From Mycosarcoma maydis (taxonomy: Eukaryota; Basidiomycota; Ustilaginomycetes; Ustilaginales), in the NCBI RefSeq assembly GCF_000328475.2, contig NC_026498.1, forward strand, positions 248,001-312,000: 64,000 nucleotides of DNA, in the 5' to 3' direction. The position numbers and the translations under genes were made by a program. Every line of letters begins with the position of its first letter. Position 1 is the stretch's first letter. The notes beneath the pieces were generated by a model that saw only the letters and a program-made list of their open reading frames with translations, was not told where the DNA came from and searched no databases. Below, one piece after another: positions 10,540 to 21,112 of the stretch.

Positions 10540-12182
10540 ATGGCGGACTTTTATGTTCGGTCGGCTCAAGCGCTTGACCAGGTGCTTGGGGATGAGTGTT
10601 CGGTGAAAGCAGCAGCTGGGGCGCATGCTGATTCGGGGCGGGTGTTGGCGATCGTGATCAACTCGTTGGCGTATCGAAGTGCACTTATGCACGCAATCGA
10701 TGAGTGCCGGGTGGCGAAGCTCGAGGAACGCATTTTTACGCTTGCTGCTACTCCTGCTCGTGCTCGTGCGTCGAGTGTCAAAGACAAGAACAAGCCAGGC
10801 AAACAGCAAGGTAAGAAGGCGGCTGGCAAGTATCCTAGCAAGCAAGCACTTTTGCTGGTTCTGTGCCACGATCTGCTGTTTCAAGCGCGAGGCATTCAGG
10901 CGAGCAAGACGTGGCCACCCAAGCTCACACTCGAGCGGTATCGACCTTCGCTTCACAGCGCGTTGGTCAAACTTCAGATCCGACTCGGCAAATCGCGGAT
11001 ACAGGACCTGCGTTCTGGCGCGCTGTACGAGCAGATGACCGCACGCATCCCGCGATGGATTCGCATCAACCCGCTACGCGCAACTCGCGACCAAGTGTTG
11101 CAGTGGCTCTCGGACAACCGCTACACGCAGGTGGATGTGCGAGATGACGAGATCGGCGGTATCAAACAGTTTGCCGAGTCAACTCATGTTGCTGGATTGC
11201 TCGCGTTTCATCCGAAAGCTACCAGTGCTCTGCTGAAAAGCGAAATGTACCGCGAAAACTGGATCGTGATGCAAGACCTGGCGAGCTGCTTCCCGGCCTA
11301 CATCCTGGATCCGCCTGCGGGCAGTAGTGTGATTGACGCTACCAGTGCTCCGGGCAACAAGACAAGCCATCTTTCTGCCATCATGCATTCCAAATCTGGC
11401 TCGACAAGAGAAAACGGCCGTATTGATGCGTTTGAACGAGACGCGGCCCGATACAAAACGCTCGTCAAACGACTCGATGCAGTGGGTGCGCTTGCATTGC
11501 CTCGGCCACAGCCAACACAGCACGGAAACGTAACTGCACACAGAAGAGACTTTCTCACAACCAACCCGGACGACTTTCCGAATGTAACGCACATGCTGCT
11601 CGATCCCAGTTGCAGCGGTAGTGGCATCGTCAACCGTCTCGACTTTCTCAAAGAAGACGATGATGTCGAACACGATCCCCTAGACGCCGATGCTCTCGAT
11701 TCCGACACCACCACCAAGCTCGCCAGACGGCTTCGACAGCTCTCGGAATTCCAGCAACTCATGATTCGACATGCTTTCAAATTCCCCGCGCTGCGAAAGG
11801 TGGTGTACAGCACCTGCAGCGTGCATGCGCAAGAGAACGAGCTGGTGGTCATCAACGCACTACAGACGCATGAGGCACAAAGCCGAGGTTGGAAATTAGC
11901 ACCACGCAAACACGTGATCCCAACTTGGCCGGTCAGAGGCGATACCGACGCGTGTACAGGCAAACACCATGTGGCGGAGAGTGTGATTCGGTGCATACCT
12001 GGAGGTAAAGGGGAAGGCGACAAGCCGAATGTCGAAAGCTGCAACGGCTTTTTCGTCGCCTGCTTTATTCGAGACGACCAAATCCAACATGACGAGCAAG
12101 AGACTGCTGCAAACAAGAGGCCTTTCCAGGAGCAAGATGACGTCGATGACGACGGACAGGCGGAGGACGAAGCGCAAGAGCC

Positions 12183-12214
<32 letters not shown>

Positions 12215-12312
12215 CACAGTCAAAGAACGCCAACGCAGCCGCCAACCGAAAGAAAAAGCTACAGAAACGACGCAAGAAGCAGCGTCTTGAATTTCAACAG
12301 CAACAGTTGTAA
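10540..12312 (+). CDS. RCM1: 25S rRNA cytosine-C5 methyltransferase, Rcm1/NSUN5 type
   Basis: A 590-residue SAM-dependent methyltransferase of the NOL1/NOP2/Sun family; the Rcm1/NSUN5 branch methylates one cytosine of large-subunit rRNA in the nucleolus. The SAM loop ATSAPGNKT begins near residue 267. The two family cysteines are both present: Cys358 in DPSCSGSG (motif IV) and Cys426 in YSTCSVH (motif VI, the covalent nucleophile in this family). The N-terminal 250 residues match the Rcm1-type pre-domain. The C terminus is a polyglutamine run (from about residue 549) followed by a Lys/Arg-rich tail that could serve as a nucleolar signal. The start is ATG 10540. It is convergent with the pyrophosphatase gene 244 bases away. 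Confidence 0.9.
12184..12213 (+). repeat. In-frame CAG repeat (polyglutamine)
   Basis: An uninterrupted CAG run near the 3' end of the Rcm1-type gene encodes about ten glutamines. It is likely to vary in length between strains. Confidence 0.9.
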
Positions 12313-12556
12313 TTGAATCAAGACGTCCAGTTCCACATGCCGTGTTTTGGGCCTGTCCTCGTTGCTCGAAAAGACCACGCGTGGACATAAGCCGCCAAGA
12401 GAGACTCTAAGAGATCACACCAGACGAATCTTGATCAAGCCAACAGATGATGTAAGATTGCGATGCGACACAAATCGTGAATGCAGCTGATGCCTCTGGC
12501 TACATGCATCCAATGCAAAAATGCGACGAGCCTGGCCGCAAGCTCCAAGCCAAAGC

Positions 12557-13543
12557 TTAGTTGGAGGAGCTCGAGATGTAGAACCACTTGTCAATGCTAG
12601 CATCGATAGGAGCAGCCGGTTGCGGGTTGGCCTGGGGCACACTAGCCACGGCGTTGTCCTGAGCGCTGACGAAAGCCCTGGAGCCCTGGACGGCCGAGTT
12701 GGTCAAGCTGATCTCGCCGGCATCTGCCTGGCCATTGATGAGCCTCTTCCAGGCCTCGTTGCACTCGTGCACGATTTCGGTGGCGTACTTGCGGTTCTTG
12801 GCCTCGCCGGAGAAGGCAAACTGGTTCTCGGGCTTTCCATCGGGGATCTTGTAGATGCGGAACCACTCGTTGGTGGCCCGGATCAGACCGGGGAGGTGAC
12901 GCTCGACGTCTTCGATGTCGTTGAGTTTGCTGGCGAGCGGGTCGTTGATGTCAATCACGATCACCTTCCAGTCGGTCTCACCCTCGTCGAGCAGAGCCAT
13001 GACACCGAGTACCTTGACCTGCTTGATCTGACCCGTGTAACCGACCTGCTCGCCGATCTCGCAGACGTCGAGCGGGTCATTGTCACCCTTGGCCTTGGTG
13101 TCCGGGTGAGTGTGGTGCGGGTCCTCCCAAGTCTGAGGAAAGGCACCGTAGTTCCAGATGTAGCCCTTGTGCGGGAAGCAGTTGCGAACAAAGCGCAACT
13201 TGCCCTTCTTGGTGTCCTGCTTGAACGGGTTGAAGTTCTCCTCCTTGCTGATCTCCACCTTGGCGTTGGTCCATCGGGGGATCTCGACAATCATGTTGAG
13301 GATCGTCTTGCTCTCATCGGCGAACAGCGGCACATCGTGGAACGGCGACGCAGGCACACCGGTCTTGGTGTTCTCGAGGTAGACACGATAGTCGAGCGTG
13401 TTGGGCGCGCCAACAGCACGAGTCTTGAAGTCCTGGGCGGAAGCCATGGTGCGAATCAAAGAGATACCGTTGGACAGCTGACGTGCGGTTTGAGATAGTC
13501 TACGGATCGATGAAGTAGCACTTGCGCTAACGGGCGACGGCAT
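12557..13543 (-). CDS. IPP1: Inorganic pyrophosphatase, probable cytosolic and mitochondrial forms
   Basis: Family I soluble pyrophosphatase, which hydrolyses PPi to phosphate and drives biosynthesis. The signature [11 protein letters not shown] (residues 122-132 of the short form) supplies the metal-binding aspartates, and the [12 protein letters not shown] core is typical of fungal enzymes. Two in-frame starts are credible. ATG 13447 gives 296 residues and has a strong context (A at -3, G at +4). ATG 13543 adds 32 residues rich in Ser, Arg and Thr with no acidic residue ([10 protein letters not shown] core), like a mitochondrial presequence, but has T at -3. No other ATG lies between them. 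This fits leaky scanning with one gene serving two compartments; yeast uses separate IPP1 and PPA2 genes. The span given covers the long form. Confidence 0.95.
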   Translation of the reverse strand: MPSPVSASATSSIRRLSQTARQLSNGISLIRTMASAQDFKTRAVGAPNTLDYRVYLENTKTGVPASPFHDVPLFADESKTILNMIVEIPRWTNAKVEISKEENFNPFKQDTKKGKLRFVRNCFPHKGYIWNYGAFPQTWEDPHHTHPDTKAKGDNDPLDVCEIGEQVGYTGQIKQVKVLGVMALLDEGETDWKVIVIDINDPLASKLNDIEDVERHLPGLIRATNEWFRIYKIPDGKPENQFAFSGEAKNRKYATEIVHECNEAWKRLINGQADAGEISLTNSAVQGSRAFVSAQDNAVASVPQANPQPAAPIDASIDKWFYISSSSN

Positions 13544-14233
13544 ATACCTAGTGCAACAAAGCGATCGCAAGAGGTCCGATTGGATGGAAGTCAAGTTGGA
13601 AGAAGCAGTGATGACCTGCAACGTGTTGGCACCCGCTTCACGCTTGTTGAGCCTGTTCAGCCAAGTTGATCTGTCGCCGCAGTCGTGAGTGTGTGTAGCA
13701 CGGCACCTTTTCACGTTTGTGTGTTCTTCTTGCGAAATTCGGCGCACAGTATCGATTCACGCTGGCTTGAAGCGCTCGCTCGGCAGCCGCTCACAGTCAC
13801 AAATTTCAAAGCCGGCCTCTTCCTTGTCGTGTCCAAGTCGCAGTACAATATTTTGTTGCATTCGCGATTGTCCCGTGCTCTGTTTTATAGTATCAATTTT
13901 TAATGCGCTCGTTCTTCCACCTTCTTTAAGCAATACAAATTTGTAGTTAACAGCAAGCCATGCCAAGCACAAACCTCAAAGCAAAATCATGAAATGTATA
14001 CTGGTCTGCAAATTGCGACATCTCATGTCACACGCCATCAGATCGGACATCGCGTTATTATTGAAGCCGATCTATATCTGGATAACAGTCACACGTCACG
14101 AGCGGAGCCTCTCAGTCTTCTCAGTCGTCAGCAGGCTGGGACAAAAACCACCTCCCGATTCGCGAATCAATCGTATGGAAGAAACACGGTAACGACGGTG
14201 ATGCACAGGTACAAGGCTTGACGTGAGAACAGC
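13544..14233. other. Intergenic spacer, pyrophosphatase promoter side
   Basis: No supported gene. It should contain the pyrophosphatase promoter and the 3' region of the carboxylesterase gene. AT-rich around 13840-13960. One weak GANTC-type pair lies near 14157. Confidence 0.6.
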
Positions 14234-16063
14234 TCAGCCATACAGTTGCCAATCAAACTTGACTTGACTTCCCCAAATCTGACCACATCCCGCATACTGA
14301 CCTGTCTGCAGCGCAACGTGGTCCACTGCAGACGATGACGCCGATGAAGCGGAAGCGGAAGCGGAATTCGCTCCTAGCCTCAGCACGCTTGCTGTCTGCT
14401 GATCTGCATCCACCGTGCTCCATCCCCCGTAGGTGACGGTGTTCGGGTTTCCACTCCTCACAAATGCAACCCATCGATCTTGTACCTCTTTTACTACGCT
14501 CTGTTTCGTCGCATCAGTCAGCTTGCTCGGATCAACAAAGACGAGCTGAATGTCGTCCTCGTGACATACCCTTCGGTCGGCTGAACAATAATCGTTCGCC
14601 GCGTTGGAAGGATACTGCACGCCTTGTTGAAACAGCGCCACGTATGCAGGCGTTCCGGGAGCGTAGCGTTGAGCATTGTTCCATGTGGGGCAGACGAACA
14701 TACCCTGTGTGAGCACCGTTTCGAGGTTGCGGCGTAGGCCATCCTTGCTCTGCGAATAGAGCTGAACTTGTGCTGGTGAAGGATAGGCGGAAGTGTTGGA
14801 GTCGATCGCGTACTGCGATGCATTCGAGAGCGTGCTTGCGCGACCGTTGTTGAACATCTGATCCAGCAACTGTTGGCGAGTAAGCGAAATAGGATAACTG
14901 CGCAACTGTGCACGTTGCGCCTCGGCGCCCGTCGGCAGAAGCAACGAACCGACAGCCGAGCCACCTTCGTTTTCGACATTGGTAAAGATGATCGGCTTTG
15001 CCCTAGACAAAGCGTCGCTGGGATTCTCTTCGAAAGCCGTGCCGGTGAGTGAGTCGATGAAAGGACGCCACACCTCGGTCAGGGCTACGGACGGATCAAT
15101 GTCTCGGCCTGCCTGCACCGCCGCCGTACTAGCGCCCAGCACATCGTTGGCCGAAATGGATCGCAGACAGTCGAGATCCGAACAGCCCGTTTGCTGCAGC
15201 GCAAAGTCGCTCACTTGTTCACTCGTTTGCGCGGTCTGCGTGCCAAAGTTGGCCGGATCCGAATGTAGAATGACTTGCTGGAAAAGCCAAGACGCCGATC
15301 GAGCGTTGAGCAGCGAGCGAATCAGGTGCGCTCCGCTACTCTGTCCAGCGAGTGTGATGCGATTCGGATCGCCACCGAAACTCGCCATGTTGTCGTGAAC
15401 GAAGCGCAATGCTTGAATGGCATCACGTACACCTTGATTGCCTTGAATCTTACCATTGGAAGAGGTATCTGCTGAGCCGTCGGTAAAAGCACTAGGAGAA
15501 AAGAAGCCAAACATACCCAGACGGTATTGAATCGTCACGACAATGATGTTATTCTGGCTAGCAAGCCACGATCCGTCCAAGCCCGGTGCAGTTGAGGCTC
15601 CCGATGAGAAGCTTCCTCCATGAACCCACACGATGACCGGCAATTTTGACGTCGTACTACTCGGCCGCGACGGTCGGTAGACGTTGAGGTACAGGCAGTC
15701 TTCGCTGACATTATCAGCCGAGATCCCGTACCGCTCATCTGGCTGCTGCATGCACGCCTTCGGAAGCTGTGTAGCATCGTACACCGACGCATTGAAAGCA
15801 GTGGGTGGTTGAGGTGAGGCGAAACGCAGCTGTCCAACTGGTGGTTGTGCGTAAGGCAACGTGAAGCGCTCCGCCGAGTAGTCGAGCGAGGTACCCTGCA
15901 CCGTTCCGAGCGCAAGAGTGACTCGAGGCGAATTGGCGCGAGGAGCATGCGCCGAAGCTGCGCAGGAGTTTCCAGTACAGTAAGCGACCGGAGCAGCGCC
16001 AGAGCTGTTAATGCTCGCCACCAGGCTGCAAAGCAGACAAACAATTGTGCTGAGCAGTGTCAT
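14234..16063 (-). CDS. Secreted type-B carboxylesterase/lipase
   Basis: A 609-residue alpha/beta-hydrolase of the carboxylesterase type B family, hydrolysing carboxylic esters. A hydrophobic signal peptide spans about residues 1-23. The family hallmark EDCLYLNVYRP begins at 121, the oxyanion-hole HGGSF at 149, and the nucleophile is Ser242 in GQSSG. Glu366 (in VENEG) and the histidine of CHEDD near 497 complete the usual triad. Several NxS/T sites and paired cysteines fit a secreted glycoprotein. The substrate cannot be read from sequence; lipase, feruloyl-type or sterol-ester activity are all possible. A sequence matching the smut pheromone response element lies 567 bases upstream. Confidence 0.9.
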   Translation of the reverse strand: MTLLSTIVCLLCSLVASINSSGAAPVAYCTGNSCAASAHAPRANSPRVTLALGTVQGTSLDYSAERFTLPYAQPPVGQLRFASPQPPTAFNASVYDATQLPKACMQQPDERYGISADNVSEDCLYLNVYRPSRPSSTTSKLPVIVWVHGGSFSSGASTAPGLDGSWLASQNNIIVVTIQYRLGMFGFFSPSAFTDGSADTSSNGKIQGNQGVRDAIQALRFVHDNMASFGGDPNRITLAGQSSGAHLIRSLLNARSASWLFQQVILHSDPANFGTQTAQTSEQVSDFALQQTGCSDLDCLRSISANDVLGASTAAVQAGRDIDPSVALTEVWRPFIDSLTGTAFEENPSDALSRAKPIIFTNVENEGGSAVGSLLLPTGAEAQRAQLRSYPISLTRQQLLDQMFNNGRASTLSNASQYAIDSNTSAYPSPAQVQLYSQSKDGLRRNLETVLTQGMFVCPTWNNAQRYAPGTPAYVALFQQGVQYPSNAANDYCSADRRVCHEDDIQLVFVDPSKLTDATKQSVVKEVQDRWVAFVRSGNPNTVTYGGWSTVDADQQTASVLRLGANSASASASSASSSAVDHVALQTGQYAGCGQIWGSQVKFDWQLYG

Positions 16064-17203
16064 GTTGACGCGAACAGTATGGTGGCGAAGAGAGAAAAGA
16101 TGAGCCCTCAGTGAACAGCGTGCTTTCTAGACAAGATGCGGCATAGCTTGACTGTGCATCAACGGAGCTCTTATACGCTTTCGTCGAGACAGGTGCCTTT
16201 GTTGGATACAGAACGAGTCGGGCTCGAGGCGTGTAGCTGACAAGAACAAAGGAAACACGAAACGCCGTGTAGCAATCCCCACCACACGTCGGCGCGACTC
16301 TGCAACTGCCTCACCTCGCCGAGCAAGTTTTCCGACGCACAAAGAGTGACGCCGCCCCTTTCATCAGAGGTCGTGCTCATTGCCCAACACGTCTTTCCTA
16401 GCGCCCGGAGTAATGCACCACCATATGACACCCTCGTTTGCGCGTGCAGGTCCCATTCACGATTGTTATCCGCTAACTCGCTAGCTCGGCGAGCGCATGT
16501 AGCCAGTCCCACTATGAGTCCAAAGGCTCCTGCCTGCTTCGCTTTGTCTATACCATTTGACCCACTCATGCGTCATCGAGCTCTGTCAAGAAACTTGTGC
16601 CGAACGATGAAGTGCGGTTATTTGCACGAACAAAGGGACAATCACGACTCACGACTTCCACGTGGTTTGACCGAATCTGAGACTCGTGGCGGTTCAGTCG
16701 TGATTTAACTTATGATTTATTTACGAATCTTGTTAAGACCGGCTTGGCTGCGCTTCTCAATTTTTTTTATTTATTTATTTTGTTTTTTGGGTTTCCATGC
16801 AGAAAATTGACCGGTCGCTGGTTGGCCTGGACCAGGTGGAATCCGACGGATGACTGCATGGATCTGCTCAAGACAAAGGGCAATAGAGTTCAACATCCGC
16901 ATCCGCGGAACCTGGGGCTTGGTGTTGCGAGATCCACAGCCCTGCATGGAATCGCTACTATGGTGACCAGCTTACGGGAACAATCACGACGGGGGCTGCA
17001 GGGTGCGCTTGGAGGGAGAAAAGAAATTCGTAACTGACGATTGCTGCACGTTCTTCTGCGTCGACAAAGGGTGGTGCAAGTGTCTCTGATTCCCAACAAC
17101 AAAGACGGAGCGTCGTACATTCGGATGGAAGCGGAGAGATGTGGTCAAGGCGTCTGATAGAGGTTCAATTGGGAGGATCCGTGATTGACTCTGTTGGTCT
17201 CTT
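16064..17203. other. Intergenic region, carboxylesterase promoter
   Basis: No gene supported. It holds the carboxylesterase promoter and the 3' flank of the OTU gene. Visible are ACAAAGGGA at 16630-16638, a three-unit heptad run (CAATCAC, GACTCAC, GACTTCC) from about 16639, TCGTGATT at 16698, and an AT-rich pocket at about 16757-16790. Confidence 0.6.
16630..16638 (+). promoter_or_regulatory. Candidate pheromone response element (ACAAAGGGA)
   Basis: The 9-mer ACAAAGGGA equals the element bound by the HMG factor Prf1 in Ustilago maydis. It sits 567 bases upstream of the carboxylesterase start and directly beside a heptad run. A single copy of a 9-mer can occur by chance in a window of this size. 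Confidence 0.25.
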
Positions 17204-18352
17204 TTAAACCTCACCAAAATCACCATGACCCGTTTGCTTGGCATGCTGCACCGCCTGTTTCTCGCCTTTGAGCTTTGTTCCACACGTTTTGCACTTCAAG
17301 CTAAAGCTCGCCGTGTCCGTGTAGTATCTCCGCTTCTTAAGTTCCTGGCACAATTGCTTGGCAGCGCTGAGCACCTCATCCTCGGTTTCGTCTAAGCCAA
17401 TTGCGGTCAAGTTTGGAAACACTGTCGTCTCGTCCGTCCCGTCTTGGAGAGTGAGAGCGTCGTAGTGAATACCAGAGTAGACGATGATTGCACGATTTTC
17501 GTACGCCTTGTCCTCTCCAAAACGATGCACGCTACCCGTCGCAACGTCGATCGAGTCGATCTCTACGCCAAAGTGGTGTGAGAGGATCGAGAGCTCGATA
17601 GCCCCACCCCACGTTGTCGGCGAAAGGATCTTCGAGATGTAGCTGTCGCGTGGCTGACCGAGAACAATGTCGGGGTACTTTTCGCGGTCGGATCGAATCT
17701 CGGAGGCGACGGTCTGGCGTAGGTTTTGGCAGACATCCGAACCGAGACGCTGGGTGAACACGTATCCGACCGAGTTGAACAGGCACGAGTTGTCGTCGGG
17801 TACAACTTTGAGTGTCAGCCGCGAAGAAGGAGAGGATGCAATGGCGATTGAGACGCTACCATCGGCGACACTGCCGGGCTTGGACGAGGTAGACGCGGTA
17901 GATGTGGAGGAAGCAGGCGCACGTGCGGTAAGTGCGTCCTGAAGTGTTCGTGCGCCTAGGCCGTAGGAGGTGCGCGGTCCTGTTGCTGTCGAAACGTTGG
18001 CTTTGGGCGCGCCTATAGCACCAAACGAAGTGGTTGGGTAAGACAAAGACGATGCGGAAGAACAAGCAGAAGGTTGTGGACCACAACTCGAGCTTGCACC
18101 GCTACCGCCTGCTTTTCGAGCAGCAATCACCTGCTCACCCTTCTTGATACCTATCTTTTCAGAGCTCAGCAGTACACTCTCGCTCAACTTGCTGATATGC
18201 AAACTCTTGGGTGGATATCCGATCTTGAGCTCCTGGTCCAAAGCCGCGATCCCGGATTGCTCAGCGATGTAGCTTTGTAATTCTCCCAGTGTTGTGGCAT
18301 TGTCATCCACTCTGAAAGACGCGGTGCCTTGAGGATGTCGTATCCGAATCAT
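17204..18352 (-). CDS. OTU1: OTU-type ubiquitin thioesterase (Otu1/YOD1 family)
   Basis: A 382-residue deubiquitinase of the Otu1/YOD1 family, which acts with the Cdc48/p97 segregase in ER-associated degradation. Three parts are visible: an N-terminal UBX-like fold (about 1-75, GYPPKSL), an OTU domain (about 178-300) with Asp187, Cys190 in DDNSC and His296 in GIHYDAL, and a C-terminal C2H2 finger (Cys354, Cys357, His370, His376). A Ser/Ala-rich linker joins the first two parts. The frame stays open 55 codons further upstream, but MIRIRHPQG at 18352 is where YOD1 proteins begin, so that ATG is chosen. Confidence 0.92.
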   Translation of the reverse strand: MIRIRHPQGTASFRVDDNATTLGELQSYIAEQSGIAALDQELKIGYPPKSLHISKLSESVLLSSEKIGIKKGEQVIAARKAGGSGASSSCGPQPSACSSASSLSYPTTSFGAIGAPKANVSTATGPRTSYGLGARTLQDALTARAPASSTSTASTSSKPGSVADGSVSIAIASSPSSRLTLKVVPDDNSCLFNSVGYVFTQRLGSDVCQNLRQTVASEIRSDREKYPDIVLGQPRDSYISKILSPTTWGGAIELSILSHHFGVEIDSIDVATGSVHRFGEDKAYENRAIIVYSGIHYDALTLQDGTDETTVFPNLTAIGLDETEDEVLSAAKQLCQELKKRRYYTDTASFSLKCKTCGTKLKGEKQAVQHAKQTGHGDFGEV

Positions 18353-18535
18353 GCTTTCACCCTGTAGGCTTGCCACTTGTACTGCTGCGTGAAAAACGGA
18401 GCTATCACCGATGGATGTCGAGCGACAGCAAAGAGGTTTCGAGTGGTACAAGCACCAAGATGCCTGCCTTGGTGTTCGTGGTTGCTTGGTGCTTTGCCGC
18501 ATCTGTTCTTGTGCCAACGATCAGGCACGAGGCTC

Positions 18536-18587
18536 AAATCACGAATCGGCAATCGTCAATCATGTGAATCATGAATCACGAATCCGT
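18536..18587. repeat. AATC-anchored heptad array
   Basis: AATC recurs at 18537, 18544, 18551, 18558, 18567, 18574 and 18581. The spacing is 7 bases except one step of 9. Variable positions are confined to the three bases between anchors. Confidence 0.8.
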
Positions 18588-18722
18588 TTGCAGTAACTAA
18601 TTGTGAACACGAATCACGAATGACGCGTCGCACGTGCACGTGGCAATGCACGGCGCTCCCATTGTTACATCGATCTACCCCACAGCGGCGACTTTTTGGT
18701 CGTCCTGCTCAGCATCGCCCAC

Positions 18723-18764
18723 GATTCGTGATTCGTGATTCTCACAACTCACGACTCACAACTA
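18723..18764. repeat. Heptad array switching orientation
   Basis: Six units in continuous 7-base phase: GATTCGT twice, GATTCTC, then ACAACTC, ACGACTC and ACAACTA. The first half carries the GT spacer form of GANTC and the second half the AC form. Confidence 0.75.
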
Positions 18765-19110
18765 GCGAGCCGTTACAAGTTATCCGGCAGAGCTCACAAG
18801 ACTCTGTGACTGACGAGCCTTGCGTATTACTGTACTGTACTGTATAGTCAGCAGGCATCCAACAGCTTTGCATTCAACTCCCGCTTTCGCGGCTGGATTC
18901 GTATCTCGATCGGTTCCAAGACACGCGGAACGGATGCAATCGTGAATGCAATGTCACGGTTTCCTGCAACAAACACGCATCACGAATCATGACATGAACC
19001 AACGCAGGGTGCTCAATCGTACCGTACTTGTCTCAAACTTGAGACGTTCGAATAGCGCTTAATCTGGAACTGGCAATGCGTAGCGTCAATTTCAACTTGG
19101 TGCTTGTTTC

Positions 19111-20223
19111 TTACAAGGCGGCGACGAGCAAGCTCACTGCCGATCCCTGCGTGCCCACGTTGGCGTGTCCCACTGGACCCGTCCATTGTACGCCGTAGAA
19201 GTCGGTCGCATTTCGATCGTTGCTGTACGCCGCCTCTGCCTGATGCTGAATGTAGCGCCTATACTTTGGTCGTGGCAAAACCTGGTTGAGCTTGGCAAGA
19301 TTCCGAACAAAGATGCCTTTGAAAGCGTCTTGGTCCGTGTTGCAGTTTGCTGTGGCCTCGCACTTGTCGACCAGGATTCCGGAAACGCTGTTGAACTGCG
19401 CACTGTTGATGACGGCGTCAGCGATACGTTGGGCCAGATCGATATACTCTTTCTTTTGCTTGTCAGCCTTGTACAGTTCGGCTAGGCCCCCTAGGATGAC
19501 ACCCTGGTTGTATGACCACTGGATGCCATTGTTGTTGACGCAAGCGTCGGTGAGACCATCGTTGATGAGGCCTTGAGCGTTGATCATGCCGCTCTTGACG
19601 AACCAGGTGTACTGCTTCTTGGCCGTGCTGAGCCATTTTTTAGCCTGCTTCTTGTCCGTCAGTCTGTTGGCAAGTCCAGCGGTGAGCGACAGATACAGCT
19701 CGTTGCTGATCGCGTTCTTGTAACTGCGAGATGGAATGTCCCAGATGATACCTCCGCCACACTTGTCACTTTCAAAGCTTTGCAGATACTCTGCATCCAA
19801 TAAAGCATAGTCGAGGTACTTGCAGTCTTGCGTGATGTCGAACATCCTAAGCATGGCCAGCGCATACCAGCCAGTATCGTCGGTCGAATCCGCGCGAAAG
19901 ATACCACCGCCAGATGGCCACCAGGGAAGAGGCTTTTTCTGCTTATGGATCGTGTTGAGGATGTGAGCAAAGAAACGGTAGTCTTTGGTCTTGTCTGTAT
20001 ACTCGATCACCGAGGTCAGAGCATTCCCTGTGAGCCACCAGGACGCGGAAGTGTCAAAGCGACCATCAGTGGTGTTGTACAACGTGAAGAGCGAATGCAG
20101 CGCTGCGTTGACTCGACCAACGCTGGTGTGTGTTGCAAGTGAGCGCAGAGGATTCGCCAACGAGCTACTTGAAGACGTCAGCAGAACCCCAAGTGCGAGC
20201 GGGAACAGCTTGGACCACAACAT
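19111..20223 (-). CDS. Secreted GH76 alpha-1,6-mannanase-type protein
   Basis: A 370-residue protein of glycoside hydrolase family 76; such enzymes cleave alpha-1,6-mannan or act as Dfg5/Dcw1-type transglycosidases in cell-wall assembly. A signal peptide covers about residues 1-23. The adjacent aspartates DDTGWYAL (Asp115-Asp116) match the catalytic pair of the family. The aromatic-rich helical repeats (GGGIIWDI, NELYLSL, WSYNQGV) are typical of its (alpha/alpha)6 barrel. I see no GPI signal at the C terminus, so it is more likely a secreted mannanase than a Dfg5 homologue. Start chosen at ATG 20223; the frame extends 29 codons upstream without a signal-peptide-like start. Confidence 0.88.
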   Translation of the reverse strand: MLWSKLFPLALGVLLTSSSSSLANPLRSLATHTSVGRVNAALHSLFTLYNTTDGRFDTSASWWLTGNALTSVIEYTDKTKDYRFFAHILNTIHKQKKPLPWWPSGGGIFRADSTDDTGWYALAMLRMFDITQDCKYLDYALLDAEYLQSFESDKCGGGIIWDIPSRSYKNAISNELYLSLTAGLANRLTDKKQAKKWLSTAKKQYTWFVKSGMINAQGLINDGLTDACVNNNGIQWSYNQGVILGGLAELYKADKQKKEYIDLAQRIADAVINSAQFNSVSGILVDKCEATANCNTDQDAFKGIFVRNLAKLNQVLPRPKYRRYIQHQAEAAYSNDRNATDFYGVQWTGPVGHANVGTQGSAVSLLVAAL

Positions 20224-21112
20224 TCTGTGCTTGAGATGGTGAGAAGCGATCAAGGTAATGAGCGCATCTTGTCTGTCAGCAACTACGAGTATAAGTAGCT
20301 TTTCGACCACGCCCGTTATCGAGCTTCAGGCTATAGCTAACCACTTGGCACGCGAGCTTGCACATGGCAGAGGCGCATCAACTGTGGATCTCTTGGATGA
20401 CCGAAGCCACCGAGCTCTGTCTGTCGCCAAAGTCAGTTCGCACGCTGCAATCGCTCCGATCTCGGACATGCTTTTCGACGTTTGTATATCTGTGTTTGCA
20501 AGCTGGCGTGGCGTGTGCGGTTGTGATTTGGTTGAGTGCGGGGCAGAGACGTGCTCGCACGACCATGGTCACCTCGGATGTCATTCACGATTGCAATGCG
20601 GAGCATGGCTTCTTATCGCAAGACAGCGTCGGTCCGCAAGCGGTGCTAGCCAGTGTCGACCTCAATCTAAAACAAGGCCAAAGCCAGCGCAAGCCACTCT
20701 GCAGAAATACACTCACCTCGGCTGGTCCAGTCGTCCACGTCGGTCCGATGACCTATCACGAACAACGTTAGCTGAATTTCCTCACAAGCACAATCACGAA
20801 TCACAATCACGAATACAGCTTTGAGGCGTCGTGACGGCATGTCTGAAACCTACGTTGGCTCTTACCTGAGCAACTCTTGAAGAAGCCAGACTGATTCCTT
20901 GTCAAAGGGTCACTAGGGCTCCCGTCGCTGGTCACCCTTCACTCAACATCCGCTCCCTACTGCCAACGCCGCGTTGCATTCACCCTCCATCCCAGCTGCC
21001 TCTCCTCCTTGCCTGCACCCAACGCGGCGTGTCCTTCGGCGCGTTCCCTTCGCTTTGCCTCCACCTGCCTATCTTGCGGACTACCCTCGCTCGCACACAT
21101 ACTCTACTCACC
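20224..21112. other. Intergenic region, GH76 promoter
   Basis: No gene supported; a 188-codon frame at 20258-20824 has no protein-like features. GANTC units cluster at 20791-20815. From about 20940 the + strand turns C/T-rich, consistent with a promoter for the small broken gene that follows. Confidence 0.55.

Larger units (their letters stand above)
18353..19110. other. Intergenic region dense in GANTC heptads
   Basis: No gene. OTU1 promoter on the left and the 3' flank of the GH76 gene on the right. It contains two of the clearest heptad arrays (18536-18587 and 18723-18764) plus GAATCAC, GAATGAC near 18611 and a single unit near 18976. Confidence 0.7.

Noticed and set aside
11298..12275. 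325-codon - strand frame
   Set aside because: Antisense to the Rcm1-type gene, including a poly-Cys stretch that is just the complement of the CAG run.
12521..13498. 325-codon + strand frame
   Set aside because: Antisense shadow of the pyrophosphatase gene, produced by its codon bias.
20258..20824. 188-codon + strand frame in the GH76 promoter region
   Set aside because: No domain, odd composition, contains dispersed GANTC motifs, and overlaps the likely GH76 promoter.
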